Origin: a virus | Strand: one strand, 5' to 3' | DNA length: 43,389 nt | IMG/VR virus record: IMGVR_UViG_3300032238_000960 | Location: 1-43,389 of that record | Shown: piece by piece, positions 34,050 through 39,971 of the stretch | How positions within the stretch are numbered: position 1 is the stretch's first letter | Layout of the letters: the number at the start of each line of letters is the position of its first letter | Notes under the pieces: generated by a model | The model's database searches: none | What the model saw: only the letters and a program-made list of their open reading frames with translations | Told to the model about the DNA's origin: nothing | Program-made: the position numbers and the translations under genes

Positions 34050-34060
34050 AGTTAATAAAA

Positions 34061-34106
34061 AAGAGATGTAGCGCAGGGCGTTTCCATGCATGGCGCTACA
34101 CCTCTT
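34061..34106 (-). terminator. Rho-independent terminator between the HTH operon and dut
   Basis: AAGAGATGTAGCGC pairs with GCGCTACACCTCTT (5 bp, one A-C mismatch, 8 bp), with an 18-base loop. On the minus strand it is followed by TTTTATTA. It should stop most transcripts from the small HTH genes before dut, unless antitermination operates. Confidence 0.8.
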
Positions 34107-34123
34107 ATCCTCGTTTTACCACA

Positions 34124-34333
34124 TCAGTTTGCACGACAACGTTGAATGCTATTCAACAGTTGCTCGTGCTTAAGGCTGTTTAGCACTCGCTTGTGTTGAG
34201 TGCCAAGCAGAATACGTCGAATCTGCTCATACGATACACCAAACTTACTAGCAAGCATTAAACGCTTGTGACCTTCTCCGTGTAGGAGATGGATCTGTCG
34301 AACCTGGTTAGCAGAAAGCTTCTTTGTAGACAT
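34124..34333 (-). CDS. Small HTH DNA-binding protein, 69 aa
   Basis: Residues 6-50 (LSANQVRQIHLLHGEGHKRL, MLASKFGVSYEQIRRILLGT) form a helix-turn-helix like the short resolvase- or HNH-associated HTH found in phages. It is basic. It starts two bases after the stop of the preceding gene. A regulatory role is likely; target unknown, though the repeated TATACTTGC elements are candidates. Confidence 0.65.
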   Translation of the reverse strand: MSTKKLSANQVRQIHLLHGEGHKRLMLASKFGVSYEQIRRILLGTQHKRVLNSLKHEQLLNSIQRCRAN

Positions 34334-34335
34334 AA

Positions 34336-34515
34336 TTACAGACGCTTACGCAGCTCTTGACCAGCATAGCGAAATAGAGCTTTCAGAATGTCAATCTCTA
34401 GCTGTGGAATTTCATTCTCCAAATCACGCTTTGATAGATAATCGCCAATAGGCTGATCTTTGTGACGAGTCACGTTAAGTTTTTTGCAAATATAATCAAC
34501 CAATTTTTCCTTCAT
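34336..34515 (-). CDS. Small charged protein, 59 aa
   Basis: ATG 34515 has GGAGGT eight bases upstream and is the best start; a longer frame to 34539 would take in the ribosome site. The protein is helical (KEKLVDYICKKLNVTRH, then KRDLENEIPQLEIDILKALF). No family is recognised. It is the first gene after the promoter at 34547-34552 and is coupled to the small HTH gene. Confidence 0.5.
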   Translation of the reverse strand: MKEKLVDYICKKLNVTRHKDQPIGDYLSKRDLENEIPQLEIDILKALFRYAGQELRKRL

Positions 34516-34543
34516 TGTAAGTACCTCCAAGATTTGCACCCAC

Positions 34544-34552
34544 GCAAGTATA
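34544..34552 (-). promoter_or_regulatory. TATACTTGC element: promoter of the small HTH operon
   Basis: The minus strand reads TATACTTGCGTGGGTGCAAAT. TATACT (34552-34547) is a plausible -10, giving a start near 34540 and a leader of about 25 bases with GGAGG before ATG 34515. The same TATACTTGC core is found at 34924 and 38015, where it is immediately followed by a TGG extended -10. The -35 is weak (TGTGTA). Confidence 0.5.
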
Positions 34553-34648
34553 TCATTAGTTCATATGCATACACATTAAGGTTTCTACGGCGGGAGAAAT
34601 GAGGTTTTTTGGAGATGCTCTATAGGAGGAGGGGACAATATTTTTAAA

Positions 34649-34663
34649 GGTAGTAGGGGTACA
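34649..34663 (+). repeat. 15-bp direct repeat, copy 1
   Basis: GGTAGTAGGGGTACA, preceded by TTTTTAAA. An identical copy is at 36175-36189, also preceded by a T-run, both in non-coding DNA. Both are followed within ten bases by a CCACACC stretch. Confidence 0.7.
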
Positions 34664-34744
34664 TTGCCACACCCCCCACACAAAGCGTAAATAATAAAGC
34701 TAGGGGGAGGGGGGCGGTACGGGAAACACACGCACGTATATATC

Positions 34745-34776
34745 TCTCAGGGAGCGATAGCGACCTGAGACTATCG
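34745..34776. other. Two interlocked inverted repeats (alternative hairpins)
   Basis: TCTCAGG (34745-34751) pairs with CCTGAGA (34764-34770), and CGATAG (34755-34760) pairs with CTATCG (34771-34776). The arms are interleaved A-B-A-B, so the two stems exclude each other or form a pseudoknot; the single-base gap between the second arms makes a simple H-type pseudoknot strained. It could be a switch or a protein-binding DNA site. Confidence 0.45.
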
Positions 34777-34923
34777 ATGAGGAGGAGGGCGGACGGAGGA
34801 TGGATAGAAGATCAGATCAATACAGCTAAGCGGATACACACATACTAAGACCGAGCGAAGCGAGGTTTTTTGGGGCCCCACATGCCGGAAAAGTACAATA
34901 ATCGCCCGGAGTTGTTCAATAAT

Positions 34924-34946
34924 TATACTTGCTTGCTTGGTATACT
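34924..34946 (+). promoter_or_regulatory. Promoter with TATACTTGC element, lipoprotein operon
   Basis: TATACTTGCTTGCTTGG (34924-34940) is directly followed by TATACT (34941-34946), an extended -10 (TGG before it). The 17-bp element occurs with one change at 38015-38031, also directly before a -10. The leader to ATG 34993 is about 40 bases with AGGGGGA as ribosome site. Confidence 0.65.
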
Positions 34947-34992
34947 AGGGGTGCGGCACTTGGGCTTGCATTGTGAAACATTAGGGGGATAT

Positions 34993-35103
34993 ATGAATCC
35001 TAAACGGTTGTTTGTTTGGCTTTTGGTTTTGGCGTTCGGGCTTGCTACCTTCGGGGCTTGCAACGATGGCAGGATAGAGAATGCTACGGAGGTGGCACGA
35101 TGA
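34993..35103 (+). CDS. Small lipoprotein candidate, 36 aa
   Basis: ATG 34993 has AGGGGGA seven bases upstream. The sequence is MNPKRLFVWLLVLAFGLATF followed by GACNDGR: two positive charges, a hydrophobic core and a Cys after Gly-Ala, a near-consensus lipobox. The mature part would be only about 14 residues. Its stop overlaps the start of the next gene (ATGA). Phage lipoproteins often act in superinfection exclusion or as spanins; here only the membrane address is visible. Confidence 0.5.
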   Translation: MNPKRLFVWLLVLAFGLATFGACNDGRIENATEVAR

Positions 35104-35465
35104 CACAGGGTGACTTCTTCATTGTCTTGACTCTTGATGTCAAGGTAGGGCACAGTATTGATGCCCTCGAATCTAGGATTGCATCGGCGGGGGCTTGTGC
35201 TATCGCTTTTCAGGGGCTTGACATTTCGGCAGATAACTTCCAACGCTCTACCGATACGCAATTGCAAGTCGATGTAAACCTTGATGTGCTTGTACCTCAT
35301 CAATTCCGTAGGCTTGCTATGTGCTTGGCGGATATCGCTGTTGTTTCTATCGGCTATACCGGCGAAGTCTACATTTATAATGAGCTTATCAGAGTTGAGG
35401 GCGAATGTGACTTTGATGAGGTCGGCGGCTGGGACCATCACCAGAGGACAATAGAGAATGATTAG
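35100..35465 (+). CDS. Unknown protein of the lipoprotein operon, 121 aa
   Basis: The start is ATG 35100, with GGAGG upstream and an ATGA overlap with the lipoprotein gene. The protein looks alpha-beta (FFIVLTLDVKVGHSIDALES, CAIAFQGLDISADNFQRSTD, VVSIGYTGEVYIYNELIRVE) and is acidic. No family was recognised. It overlaps the next gene by 8 bases, so all three genes of this operon are coupled. Confidence 0.55.
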   Translation: MTQGDFFIVLTLDVKVGHSIDALESRIASAGACAIAFQGLDISADNFQRSTDTQLQVDVNLDVLVPHQFRRLAMCLADIAVVSIGYTGEVYIYNELIRVEGECDFDEVGGWDHHQRTIEND

Positions 35466-35649
35466 CGTACACCTGCATGATAAAGCTGCTTTATGTGGAT
35501 TGACTCTAGTGGATGCATCTAACCTATACGGGCATCACGGTCATACACTTCGCATTGCTGTTATGAAAGGGGATAGAGTCCTAAGTTTTGGGACTACCTC
35601 TAAGATTCAAGAGTACCTGCAAGGTTGGCTCGATTCCTCTAGGGTGTAA
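35458..35649 (+). CDS. Unknown small protein, 63 aa
   Basis: It starts inside the end of the gene before it (ATGATTAG overlap). The sequence reads MISVHLHDKAALCGLTLVD, then YGHHGHTLRIAVMKGDRV, with several His residues and a Gly turn. It is the last gene before a strong terminator. No family is recognised. Confidence 0.5.
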   Translation: MISVHLHDKAALCGLTLVDASNLYGHHGHTLRIAVMKGDRVLSFGTTSKIQEYLQGWLDSSRV

Positions 35650-35666
35650 AGCCTTTTGATTATATG

Positions 35667-35695
35667 AAGCCCCTGCTAGAATCTAGCAGGGGCTT
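35667..35695 (+). terminator. Strong rho-independent terminator after the lipoprotein operon
   Basis: AAGCCCCTGCTA and TAGCAGGGGCTT form a perfect 12-bp stem around a five-base loop, followed by TTGTTTTG. The stem is the longest perfect inverted repeat in this part of the window and could act on both strands. Confidence 0.85.
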
Positions 35696-36066
35696 TTGTT
35701 TTGCCTTAGCTCTTTTCTAGGGATCTGTGCGAGCTGCTTGCCAGCTAAGTAAACTTACCGGACCGAGGCTACCAGAGCCAAGCGAATCGAAACGACCCGG
35801 CCGGACGCACAAAGCCTATCGCATATCCACACGAATGCACCCACCGGAAGAAGAAGAAACAAAACAGGAATACCGGCAGTCAAGTGCAATGAAGCGAAGC
35901 ATTCTTGCACGATAGAACTGACGGTTAACTGTGTGTGGTTATTCTTTTATGGTTGCATTCCCATTCTTCACACCTCTCTATGTTCTCGATGTACCTTATA
36001 TGCTTTGTGTGTGGGGGTGTGGCAATGTACACATCTCTTATAGATTTCCCTCACACTCTGGATATC

Positions 36067-36092
36067 TCTATGCGAACGCACGTGAGTATAGA
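36067..36092. repeat. Structured repeat, copy 1 (TCTAT...ATAGA arms)
   Basis: A 16-base core (GCGAACGCACGTGAGT, 36072-36087) flanked by complementary arms TCTAT and ATAGA. Copy 2 at 36261-36286 has the same core but TCTAG and CTAGA, so one base pair differs on both sides in a compensating way. Palindrome CACGTG lies in the core. Confidence 0.75.
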
Positions 36093-36174
36093 CGTTCGGG
36101 GTGCTCTATGCTTGAGCGAATGCGAGAGGATACGGTCTCGGTATCTGGGTAGCTTCGGTCTTCTCTTATTTTTA

Positions 36175-36189
36175 GGTAGTAGGGGTACA
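36175..36189 (+). repeat. 15-bp direct repeat, copy 2
   Basis: GGTAGTAGGGGTACA, identical to 34649-34663 and lying between the two structured repeats. It is preceded by ATTTTTA and followed by CTCTCCCCACACC. Confidence 0.7.
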
Positions 36190-36260
36190 CTCTCCCCACA
36201 CCGCACACAGGACGCTGGTAAGTATCACACAGCACACAGAAGGAAAAGGTTTTGGTTGTC

Positions 36261-36286
36261 TCTAGGCGAACGCACGTGAGTCTAGA
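36261..36286. repeat. Structured repeat, copy 2 (TCTAG...CTAGA arms)
   Basis: The core at 36266-36281 is identical to that of copy 1, 194 bp away. The arms TCTAG and CTAGA keep pairing despite the change T to G and A to C. The flanking TGTC and GACA also pair around a two-base bulge, so the stem may be longer here. Confidence 0.75.
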
Positions 36287-36533
36287 CATAAGGCTCCCCT
36301 ATAGTTTTTTATATTTCTGCCCAGGTCTCTAACTCCGCCCTCTCTATGCCTGAGTGCACACGAAGGGATATGAAGGGGTCTCCGTCCCGCTTTAGCGGGA
36401 TCAGCCCGCCCTTAGATCTCCCCTAAGAAAAGCTTACACAAACTGAGATGTAATGTAGAGAAGAATTGTTTAACAAAGTGCAGAAACATACAGCCCCGCG
36501 CAGCGGAAAAAATTTTTTGGGGCTAAAAAAGCC

Positions 36534-36567
36534 TTCCGGTATTTTTTTGTATATTTCCGGTATTTTT
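36534..36567 (+). repeat. Two direct repeats TTCCGGTATTTTT
   Basis: The 13-mer occurs at 36534-36546 and 36555-36567, 21 bp apart start to start (two turns of DNA helix), in AT-rich non-coding DNA. This spacing is like iterons or operators read from one face of the helix. Only two copies are visible. Confidence 0.6.
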
Positions 36568-36726
36568 GACGCAGCTAAATTTGCTTTGCTGGTTCGCCTT
36601 GCAAGTACGGCTCCTTGGTTTTTGGCTGGTCAATCGGCGTTAGCGTCCATCCTCCCGAGCTGCCTTGCTTTGTTTTGTCCTCGTTTTGGGTGCTCTTGAT
36701 ATCCTGGCGTTTTGTTGTCTGTGCTC

Positions 36727-36757
36727 TTGTGATTTTATACCTACTGGGTGGTATAAT
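36727..36757 (+). promoter_or_regulatory. Promoter of the Cys-rich gene (leaderless)
   Basis: TGGTATAAT (36749-36757) is an extended -10 with consensus TATAAT. TTGTGA (36727-36732) is 19 bp upstream and is a weak -35. ATG 36764 lies six bases after the -10, so the first base of the mRNA is expected at or next to the start codon. Confidence 0.7.
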
Positions 36758-36763
36758 CCTTGC

Positions 36764-37558
36764 ATGTTTACTTTACCAATGGCAACGGCTCTGCCATCAA
36801 TGAGCCGCCCTTCCTCCTCTGACGTCCAAGCCGTCCTCGCCTCCATGGTGTCTGCCATCGAGATAAGCCGTAACGGTAAGATTGGCCCGATATCGGCTAC
36901 ATCTGCCTCTCAGTTATCGTGTCCCGGTAGCCAAGAGGGTGACCCGTTCCGCTGTCCGTTTTTGGGTGCTGGGTGCTTTGCGGAAGGCAATATGCAAGGT
37001 ATGCATACCCGCACCTTGAATGCTCTTATTCCAATGGTGGCGGCTTGGGCTACGGCTGAGGATGTCGCACGGGCCGAAGCTCTTGCCCTTGACGGCTTGA
37101 CGGGAAAGCGTCCTTGCCGTGTGCATGTTGTCGGGGATTGTAAGACACCTGCAGCGGCTCGAATCCTGAGCGAAGCCGCTGCCCGATATACCGCAAAGCA
37201 TGGTCAGGTCTGTTATACCTATACTCACGCGTGGCGGTCTGTTATGCGTTCAGACTGGGGCGGGGTGTCCGTGCTGGCGTCTACTGAGCGTCCGTCTGAT
37301 TTGCCTGATGCCGATGCTCGTGGGTTTGGCTGTGCGATGGTGGTGGACCACCACGAGGGTAAGGGGCTTGTAGACCTTGGCAATGGATTCAAGGGTATAC
37401 CGTGTCCTGAGCAAGTAGGCACGAAGGAAAGCTGCCTTGCCTGTGGTTTGTGCTTCCGGGCGGATTGGCTACGCTCTAAAAAACTGGTCATCCTCTTGGG
37501 TGCTCACGGTCAAGGCGTGAAAAAAGTCAAGGCTACGCTAGGCAATCTTAATGATTAG
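36764..37558 (+). CDS. Cys-rich phage protein (GP88/DUF7227-like), 264 aa, leaderless
   Basis: The start is ATG 36764, placed by the promoter; an earlier ATG at 36665 would include the promoter itself. Residues 31-62 have ISRNGKIGPISATSASQLSC, followed by CPFLGAGCFAEGN; the middle has RVHVVGDCKTPAAARILSEA and YTYTHAWRSV; the end has a Cys cluster (IPCPEQVGTKESCLACGLCF). The pattern fits phage GP88- or DUF7227-like proteins, whose role is unknown; the Cys pattern suggests bound metal. Base composition is visibly richer in G and C than in the virion genes, suggesting separate origin. Confidence 0.6.
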   Translation: MFTLPMATALPSMSRPSSSDVQAVLASMVSAIEISRNGKIGPISATSASQLSCPGSQEGDPFRCPFLGAGCFAEGNMQGMHTRTLNALIPMVAAWATAEDVARAEALALDGLTGKRPCRVHVVGDCKTPAAARILSEAAARYTAKHGQVCYTYTHAWRSVMRSDWGGVSVLASTERPSDLPDADARGFGCAMVVDHHEGKGLVDLGNGFKGIPCPEQVGTKESCLACGLCFRADWLRSKKLVILLGAHGQGVKKVKATLGNLND

Positions 37559-37619
37559 TCTGATGTGGTTCCTTTTGTTCTTCGCCTTGCTGGTCTTATA
37601 CGATAGGCTAACACGGTGA
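37551..37619 (+). CDS. Very small membrane peptide, 22 aa
   Basis: ATG 37551 overlaps the stop of the Cys-rich gene and the frame ends before the terminator at 37626. The product MISLMWFLLFFALLVLYDRL ends in TR: one hydrophobic helix with a basic end. It is too short for confident calling and could be chance, but the coupled start and location before a terminator support it. Function unknown. Confidence 0.35.
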   Translation: MISLMWFLLFFALLVLYDRLTR

Positions 37620-37625
37620 TGACAT

Positions 37626-37653
37626 CCCCCCGGCTCCGCTGGGGGGTTTTTTT
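37626..37653 (+). terminator. Strong rho-independent terminator
   Basis: CCCCCCGGC and GCTGGGGGG form a 9-bp stem (one G-T pair) with loop TCC, followed by seven T. It ends the Cys-rich gene transcript. Confidence 0.9.
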
Positions 37654-38014
37654 ATGCCTTGTGGATGTCTGGTAGGTCGGCAGGGTTTCCCGGCTTCCTG
37701 AGCCTTTCCGGGGCTTGCTGTCTGGTCGGCTGGTTTGTCGCTGCCTTGGTTTTTAGGGTTATGTGCTCGATAGGGGAGGGGAGGGGATATCGGCAGGAAA
37801 AAAAGCTCCGTAAACTTTCCAGCTAAAAAAAGCTGAGCGGTTTTTTTAGAGATCAGTTAGCCTGACCTACCCGACCCGCTGCCTAGGGCATCCTGCCCTC
37901 GATCCTTGGCGGGAGGCGATACATCCGGCCTCGTACCTCGGCCGGAGACACACACACACCCGCAGGTAAGCCGTACCGAATATCAGCCCAGAAACTTTCC
38001 CCATACTACTTGTA
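37654..38014. other. Non-coding stretch before the early operon
   Basis: About 360 bp with no credible gene. It contains CAGCT and AGCTG arms around an A-run followed by TTTTTTT (37818-37848), a CCGGCC and GGCCGG inverted repeat (37925-37945), and an ACACACACACCCGCAGGTA stretch (37949-37967) that returns with one extra base at 39921-39942. It may hold further control sites for the operon promoter at 38015. Confidence 0.45.
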
Positions 38015-38037
38015 TATACTTGCTTGCGTGGTAATAT
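38015..38037 (+). promoter_or_regulatory. Promoter with TATACTTGC element, rightward early operon
   Basis: TATACTTGCTTGCGTGG (38015-38031) is followed at once by TAATAT (38032-38037), with TG at -1 to -2 of an extended -10. It matches the element at 34924-34940 in 16 of 17 bases and in its exact distance to the -10. The leader to ATG 38072 is about 30 bases, with AGGTGA as ribosome site. Confidence 0.65.
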
Positions 38038-38071
38038 TCTCTGTCAGCCGATGCTGGCAAGGTGAAACACT

Positions 38072-38809
38072 ATGGAAAAAGAAAAGACAGTCGCAACCGT
38101 CTCAGTCGAGCAAGTCGCTGAGGCATTCGTACACGCCATCAAACTGGCCAACACTCTGGGCATTCAACAGAGCGCACATCTCAAGTCTGAAAACTACCAA
38201 GGCATGAGCACTCCTACCCGCAACAATGTTGTCAAGTCATGGTCGTATGTCATGGACGGTGACCCAACAGAGGAAGAATGCACCCATCGCTATGACATTT
38301 CCACATTCTGGACAGATGTCGATATCACTGATGAGGAGCCACAGGATGATGACAGCAACAGCACGGTCTGCGACCTTGCCTTCTGCATCAACATCGACGG
38401 CATCGAGGCTGGTTTGCTTAACCGCCTAATTGCCAAGGGCTTAGACAACGAGAATGACGTCTGGTATTCCGCACCAGAGTCTGATGACCCATGGACCGTG
38501 CCGGGTATTCGTGTTGTGCTGGCTGCCATCTCTGCTGGTGGTAAGACTCCAGCCGAGGTCGCAAACCTTGGTAATGCCATCGACCCATACATCGACACGG
38601 ACATGGTGCTCGAAGGGTTGGCAGACATTGCACACCGTGTCAATGGTGCAACGCTGGGAGACTTTCAAGCCACCTTGCAGCTCGGCTACGATGTAGCCCT
38701 CCATGAGTTCAATGAGAGCAAGTGTTCTTGCTGTGGCATCTGGAGCCGTGAGTACAGCAATGGCTGGAAATGCCCTAACTGCAACGCTGTTAGCGAGGCA
38801 TATCTGTGA
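38072..38809 (+). CDS. Early protein with C-terminal zinc ribbon, 245 aa
   Basis: ATG 38072 has AGGTGA seven bases upstream. Residues 1-50 are helical, residues 60-110 are acidic (YDISTFWTDVDITDEEPQDD), and 120-205 are alpha-beta. The end CSCCGIWSREYSNGWKCPNC (about 218-237) is a CxxC-CxxC zinc ribbon. No family is recognised. As first gene of the rightward operon under its own promoter it may take part in early takeover or regulation. Confidence 0.55.
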   Translation: MEKEKTVATVSVEQVAEAFVHAIKLANTLGIQQSAHLKSENYQGMSTPTRNNVVKSWSYVMDGDPTEEECTHRYDISTFWTDVDITDEEPQDDDSNSTVCDLAFCINIDGIEAGLLNRLIAKGLDNENDVWYSAPESDDPWTVPGIRVVLAAISAGGKTPAEVANLGNAIDPYIDTDMVLEGLADIAHRVNGATLGDFQATLQLGYDVALHEFNESKCSCCGIWSREYSNGWKCPNCNAVSEAYL

Positions 38810-39018
38810 AACAGCAACCCGTCTCCGTTGGAGACAAACTGATGTATCGTGGCAACCCCTTGCGGGTTGTCACGGTCCTTGCACCAGCCCCCGGCGTTGT
38901 CTCGTATGACGCCGCAGAGGTGCTCGTTTCGATGGAAGCTTGGCAATGGGGCAAGCCATGCGGGTTTGATGTGCAACGGTATATCCCCGTTGCAGACTTG
39001 GAGAGAATCGCAAAGTGA
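38806..39018 (+). CDS. Small early protein, 70 aa, GTG start
   Basis: GTG 38806 overlaps the stop of the gene before it (GTGA). The sequence VGDKLMYRGNPLRVVTVLA and EVLVSMEAWQWGKPCGFDVQ looks like a small beta barrel of SH3-like size. It ends overlapping the next start in the same way. No function is known; the coupling suggests it is made in step with its neighbours. Confidence 0.5.
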   Translation: MKQQPVSVGDKLMYRGNPLRVVTVLAPAPGVVSYDAAEVLVSMEAWQWGKPCGFDVQRYIPVADLERIAK

Positions 39019-39470
39019 ACAAACTATTTCTGACAGACACTGTCTACACGCCGACAAACGGCATCCGCATCGCCACCGTATTCGCATCAGCACTGCCAAC
39101 CTATGGCAGTGCATCGCTGTTCGTTGCTTGTGACATTCGCCGAACGCCGACAGTCGCACTCAGCCTCCCGGCGCTCAATTGCGACCCGTTCAGCGGTGAC
39201 TGGTTCACGCTGGAGACACTGCTCCGCATCCGCTTCAGCCGTGCAAACGGTATCCCCACGGCGATGTTTCAATTCAAGGCTGTTGGCTACAAAGTCGATG
39301 GCACTACCATCGCACCTAAGGTGCTCGAAGCCTGTAAATACGGCAAGACCGATGGCTGGATAACCGCTGCGGAATTCACCCTCGATCCTGAGAATTACCC
39401 TGCGTACCTCACGGACGGCATCGCCTGTGTTTACACGGAGCTTCGGTCACGCTTCCGCATCGACGAGTAG
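39015..39470 (+). CDS. Early protein of unknown function, 151 aa, GTG start
   Basis: GTG 39015 overlaps the stop of the gene before it (GTGA). The sequence has strands and few helices (NGIRIATVFASALPTYGSAS, GYKVDGTTIAPKVLEACKYG, TDGWITAAEFTLDPENYPAY). There is no membrane segment. The family is not recognised. A hairpin with a short T-run follows at 39481, which may limit transcription of the next gene. Confidence 0.5.
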   Translation: MNKLFLTDTVYTPTNGIRIATVFASALPTYGSASLFVACDIRRTPTVALSLPALNCDPFSGDWFTLETLLRIRFSRANGIPTAMFQFKAVGYKVDGTTIAPKVLEACKYGKTDGWITAAEFTLDPENYPAYLTDGIACVYTELRSRFRIDE

Positions 39471-39480
39471 ACGCCAACAC

Positions 39481-39513
39481 ACTACAGGCTGGCTTTGGTC
39501 AGCCTGTAGTTTT
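39481..39513 (+). terminator. Hairpin terminator or attenuator inside the early operon
   Basis: ACTACAGGCTG and CAGCCTGTAGT form an 11-bp stem with an 8-base loop, followed by TTTTA. The next gene starts 12 bases later with AGGAG, so it may be a partial terminator that reduces downstream levels, or be passed by antitermination. Confidence 0.7.
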
Positions 39514-39524
39514 AGGAGCATATT

Positions 39525-39920
39525 ATGGATAGAAACTTATTTGAGTGGGAGATGGGGGAGTCCGATCGTTGGGATGATCGCGGGCATTTCACTGTCGATG
39601 CTGGAGAGTTCGCAATCACCACACCTATGGCTGACGCCATCTACCCGTGGTTTTTAGCTGTCATGGATGTATTCCAGGGCATTGCAGATGCGGATGTCGA
39701 TGATAACTGGGAGTGCATGGCTGGAGCCATCCTGGCTGGAGTCATTGAACACGCTGACTCTTGCGGCGTTCCCGTGGATTTTATCTTTGATAACGATGAT
39801 GAATTCGACAGCTTTTTTAGCGACATGGTTGAAAACGCATTGACAGCTAACGATTACAAACGCACAGATAAAGAGGTCTACGACATCGTTGTGGATTATC
39901 TCGATCGTGTGATTGAATAG
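39525..39920 (+). CDS. Acidic early protein, 131 aa
   Basis: ATG 39525 has AGGAG seven bases upstream. The protein is strongly acidic (many Asp and Glu; stretch FDNDDEFDSFFSDMVENALT near 85-105). Such acidic early proteins in phages often mimic DNA or bind host enzymes (for example as anti-restriction or nuclease inhibitors); that is a suggestion from charge only. No family is recognised. Confidence 0.5.
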   Translation: MDRNLFEWEMGESDRWDDRGHFTVDAGEFAITTPMADAIYPWFLAVMDVFQGIADADVDDNWECMAGAILAGVIEHADSCGVPVDFIFDNDDEFDSFFSDMVENALTANDYKRTDKEVYDIVVDYLDRVIE

Positions 39921-39942
39921 CACACACACACCTCGCAGGTAT
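39921..39942 (+). repeat. ACACAC-GCAGGTA repeat
   Basis: A CACACA run, CCT and CGCAGGTAT. It returns as 37949-37967 with one base less (ACACACACACCCGCAGGTA). Both lie upstream of genes in the rightward early region. The shared GCAGGTA could be a control site; weak evidence. Confidence 0.4.
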
Positions 39943-39971
39943 GTTGCTGGTTGTATTGGAAGAAAAAAACT

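Larger units (their letters stand above)
34553..34923. other. Non-coding divergent region with G-runs and hairpins
   Basis: About 370 bp between divergent promoters, with no credible coding frame. It contains runs of G on the plus strand (ggaggagggg, agggggagggggg), the GAGGTTTTTTGG motif twice (near 34603 and 34862), a 15-base repeat shared with 36175 (GGTAGTAGGGGTACA at 34649-34663), and two overlapping hairpins at 34745-34776. It may hold regulatory or replication signals. A G-quadruplex-like stretch is possible but not shown. Confidence 0.5.
35700..36748. other. Non-coding region of about 1 kb with repeats (origin candidate)
   Basis: No reading frame here has a ribosome site, a promoter and protein-like composition. 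The region holds a hairpin near 35884-35911 (GTGCAA with TTGCAC outer stem), a near-DnaA box ATATCCACA (35821-35829, 8 of 9 matches to TTATCCACA), the covarying repeat pair at 36067 and 36261, the 15-bp repeat at 36175, AT-rich DNA with AGCCCC-GGGGCT arms (36492-36524) and the TTCCGGTATTTTT pair (36534, 36555). A phage origin is plausible but not shown. Confidence 0.45.

Noticed and set aside
35727-36279. Three overlapping plus-strand frames of 62-114 residues in the non-coding region
   Set aside because: No ribosome site or promoter, odd composition, and they run through the repeats and hairpins described for this region.
36067-36286. The structured repeats as a CRISPR array
   Set aside because: Only two copies, 194 bp apart, no regular spacers and no cas genes.
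36492-36524. AGCCCC...GGGGCT arms as a terminator
   Set aside because: The loop is 21 bases and the stem is followed by A on the plus strand and by GTATG on the minus strand; there is no T-run in the right place.
37551-37619. Cleaning the 22-residue hydrophobic peptide out of the annotation
   Set aside because: Kept as a low-confidence gene because its start overlaps the previous stop and it ends just before the terminator.
38010-38207. Plus-strand frame starting at 38010
   Set aside because: Its start lies upstream of the probable -10, inside the promoter element, and it overlaps the 245-residue gene, which has a clear ribosome site.
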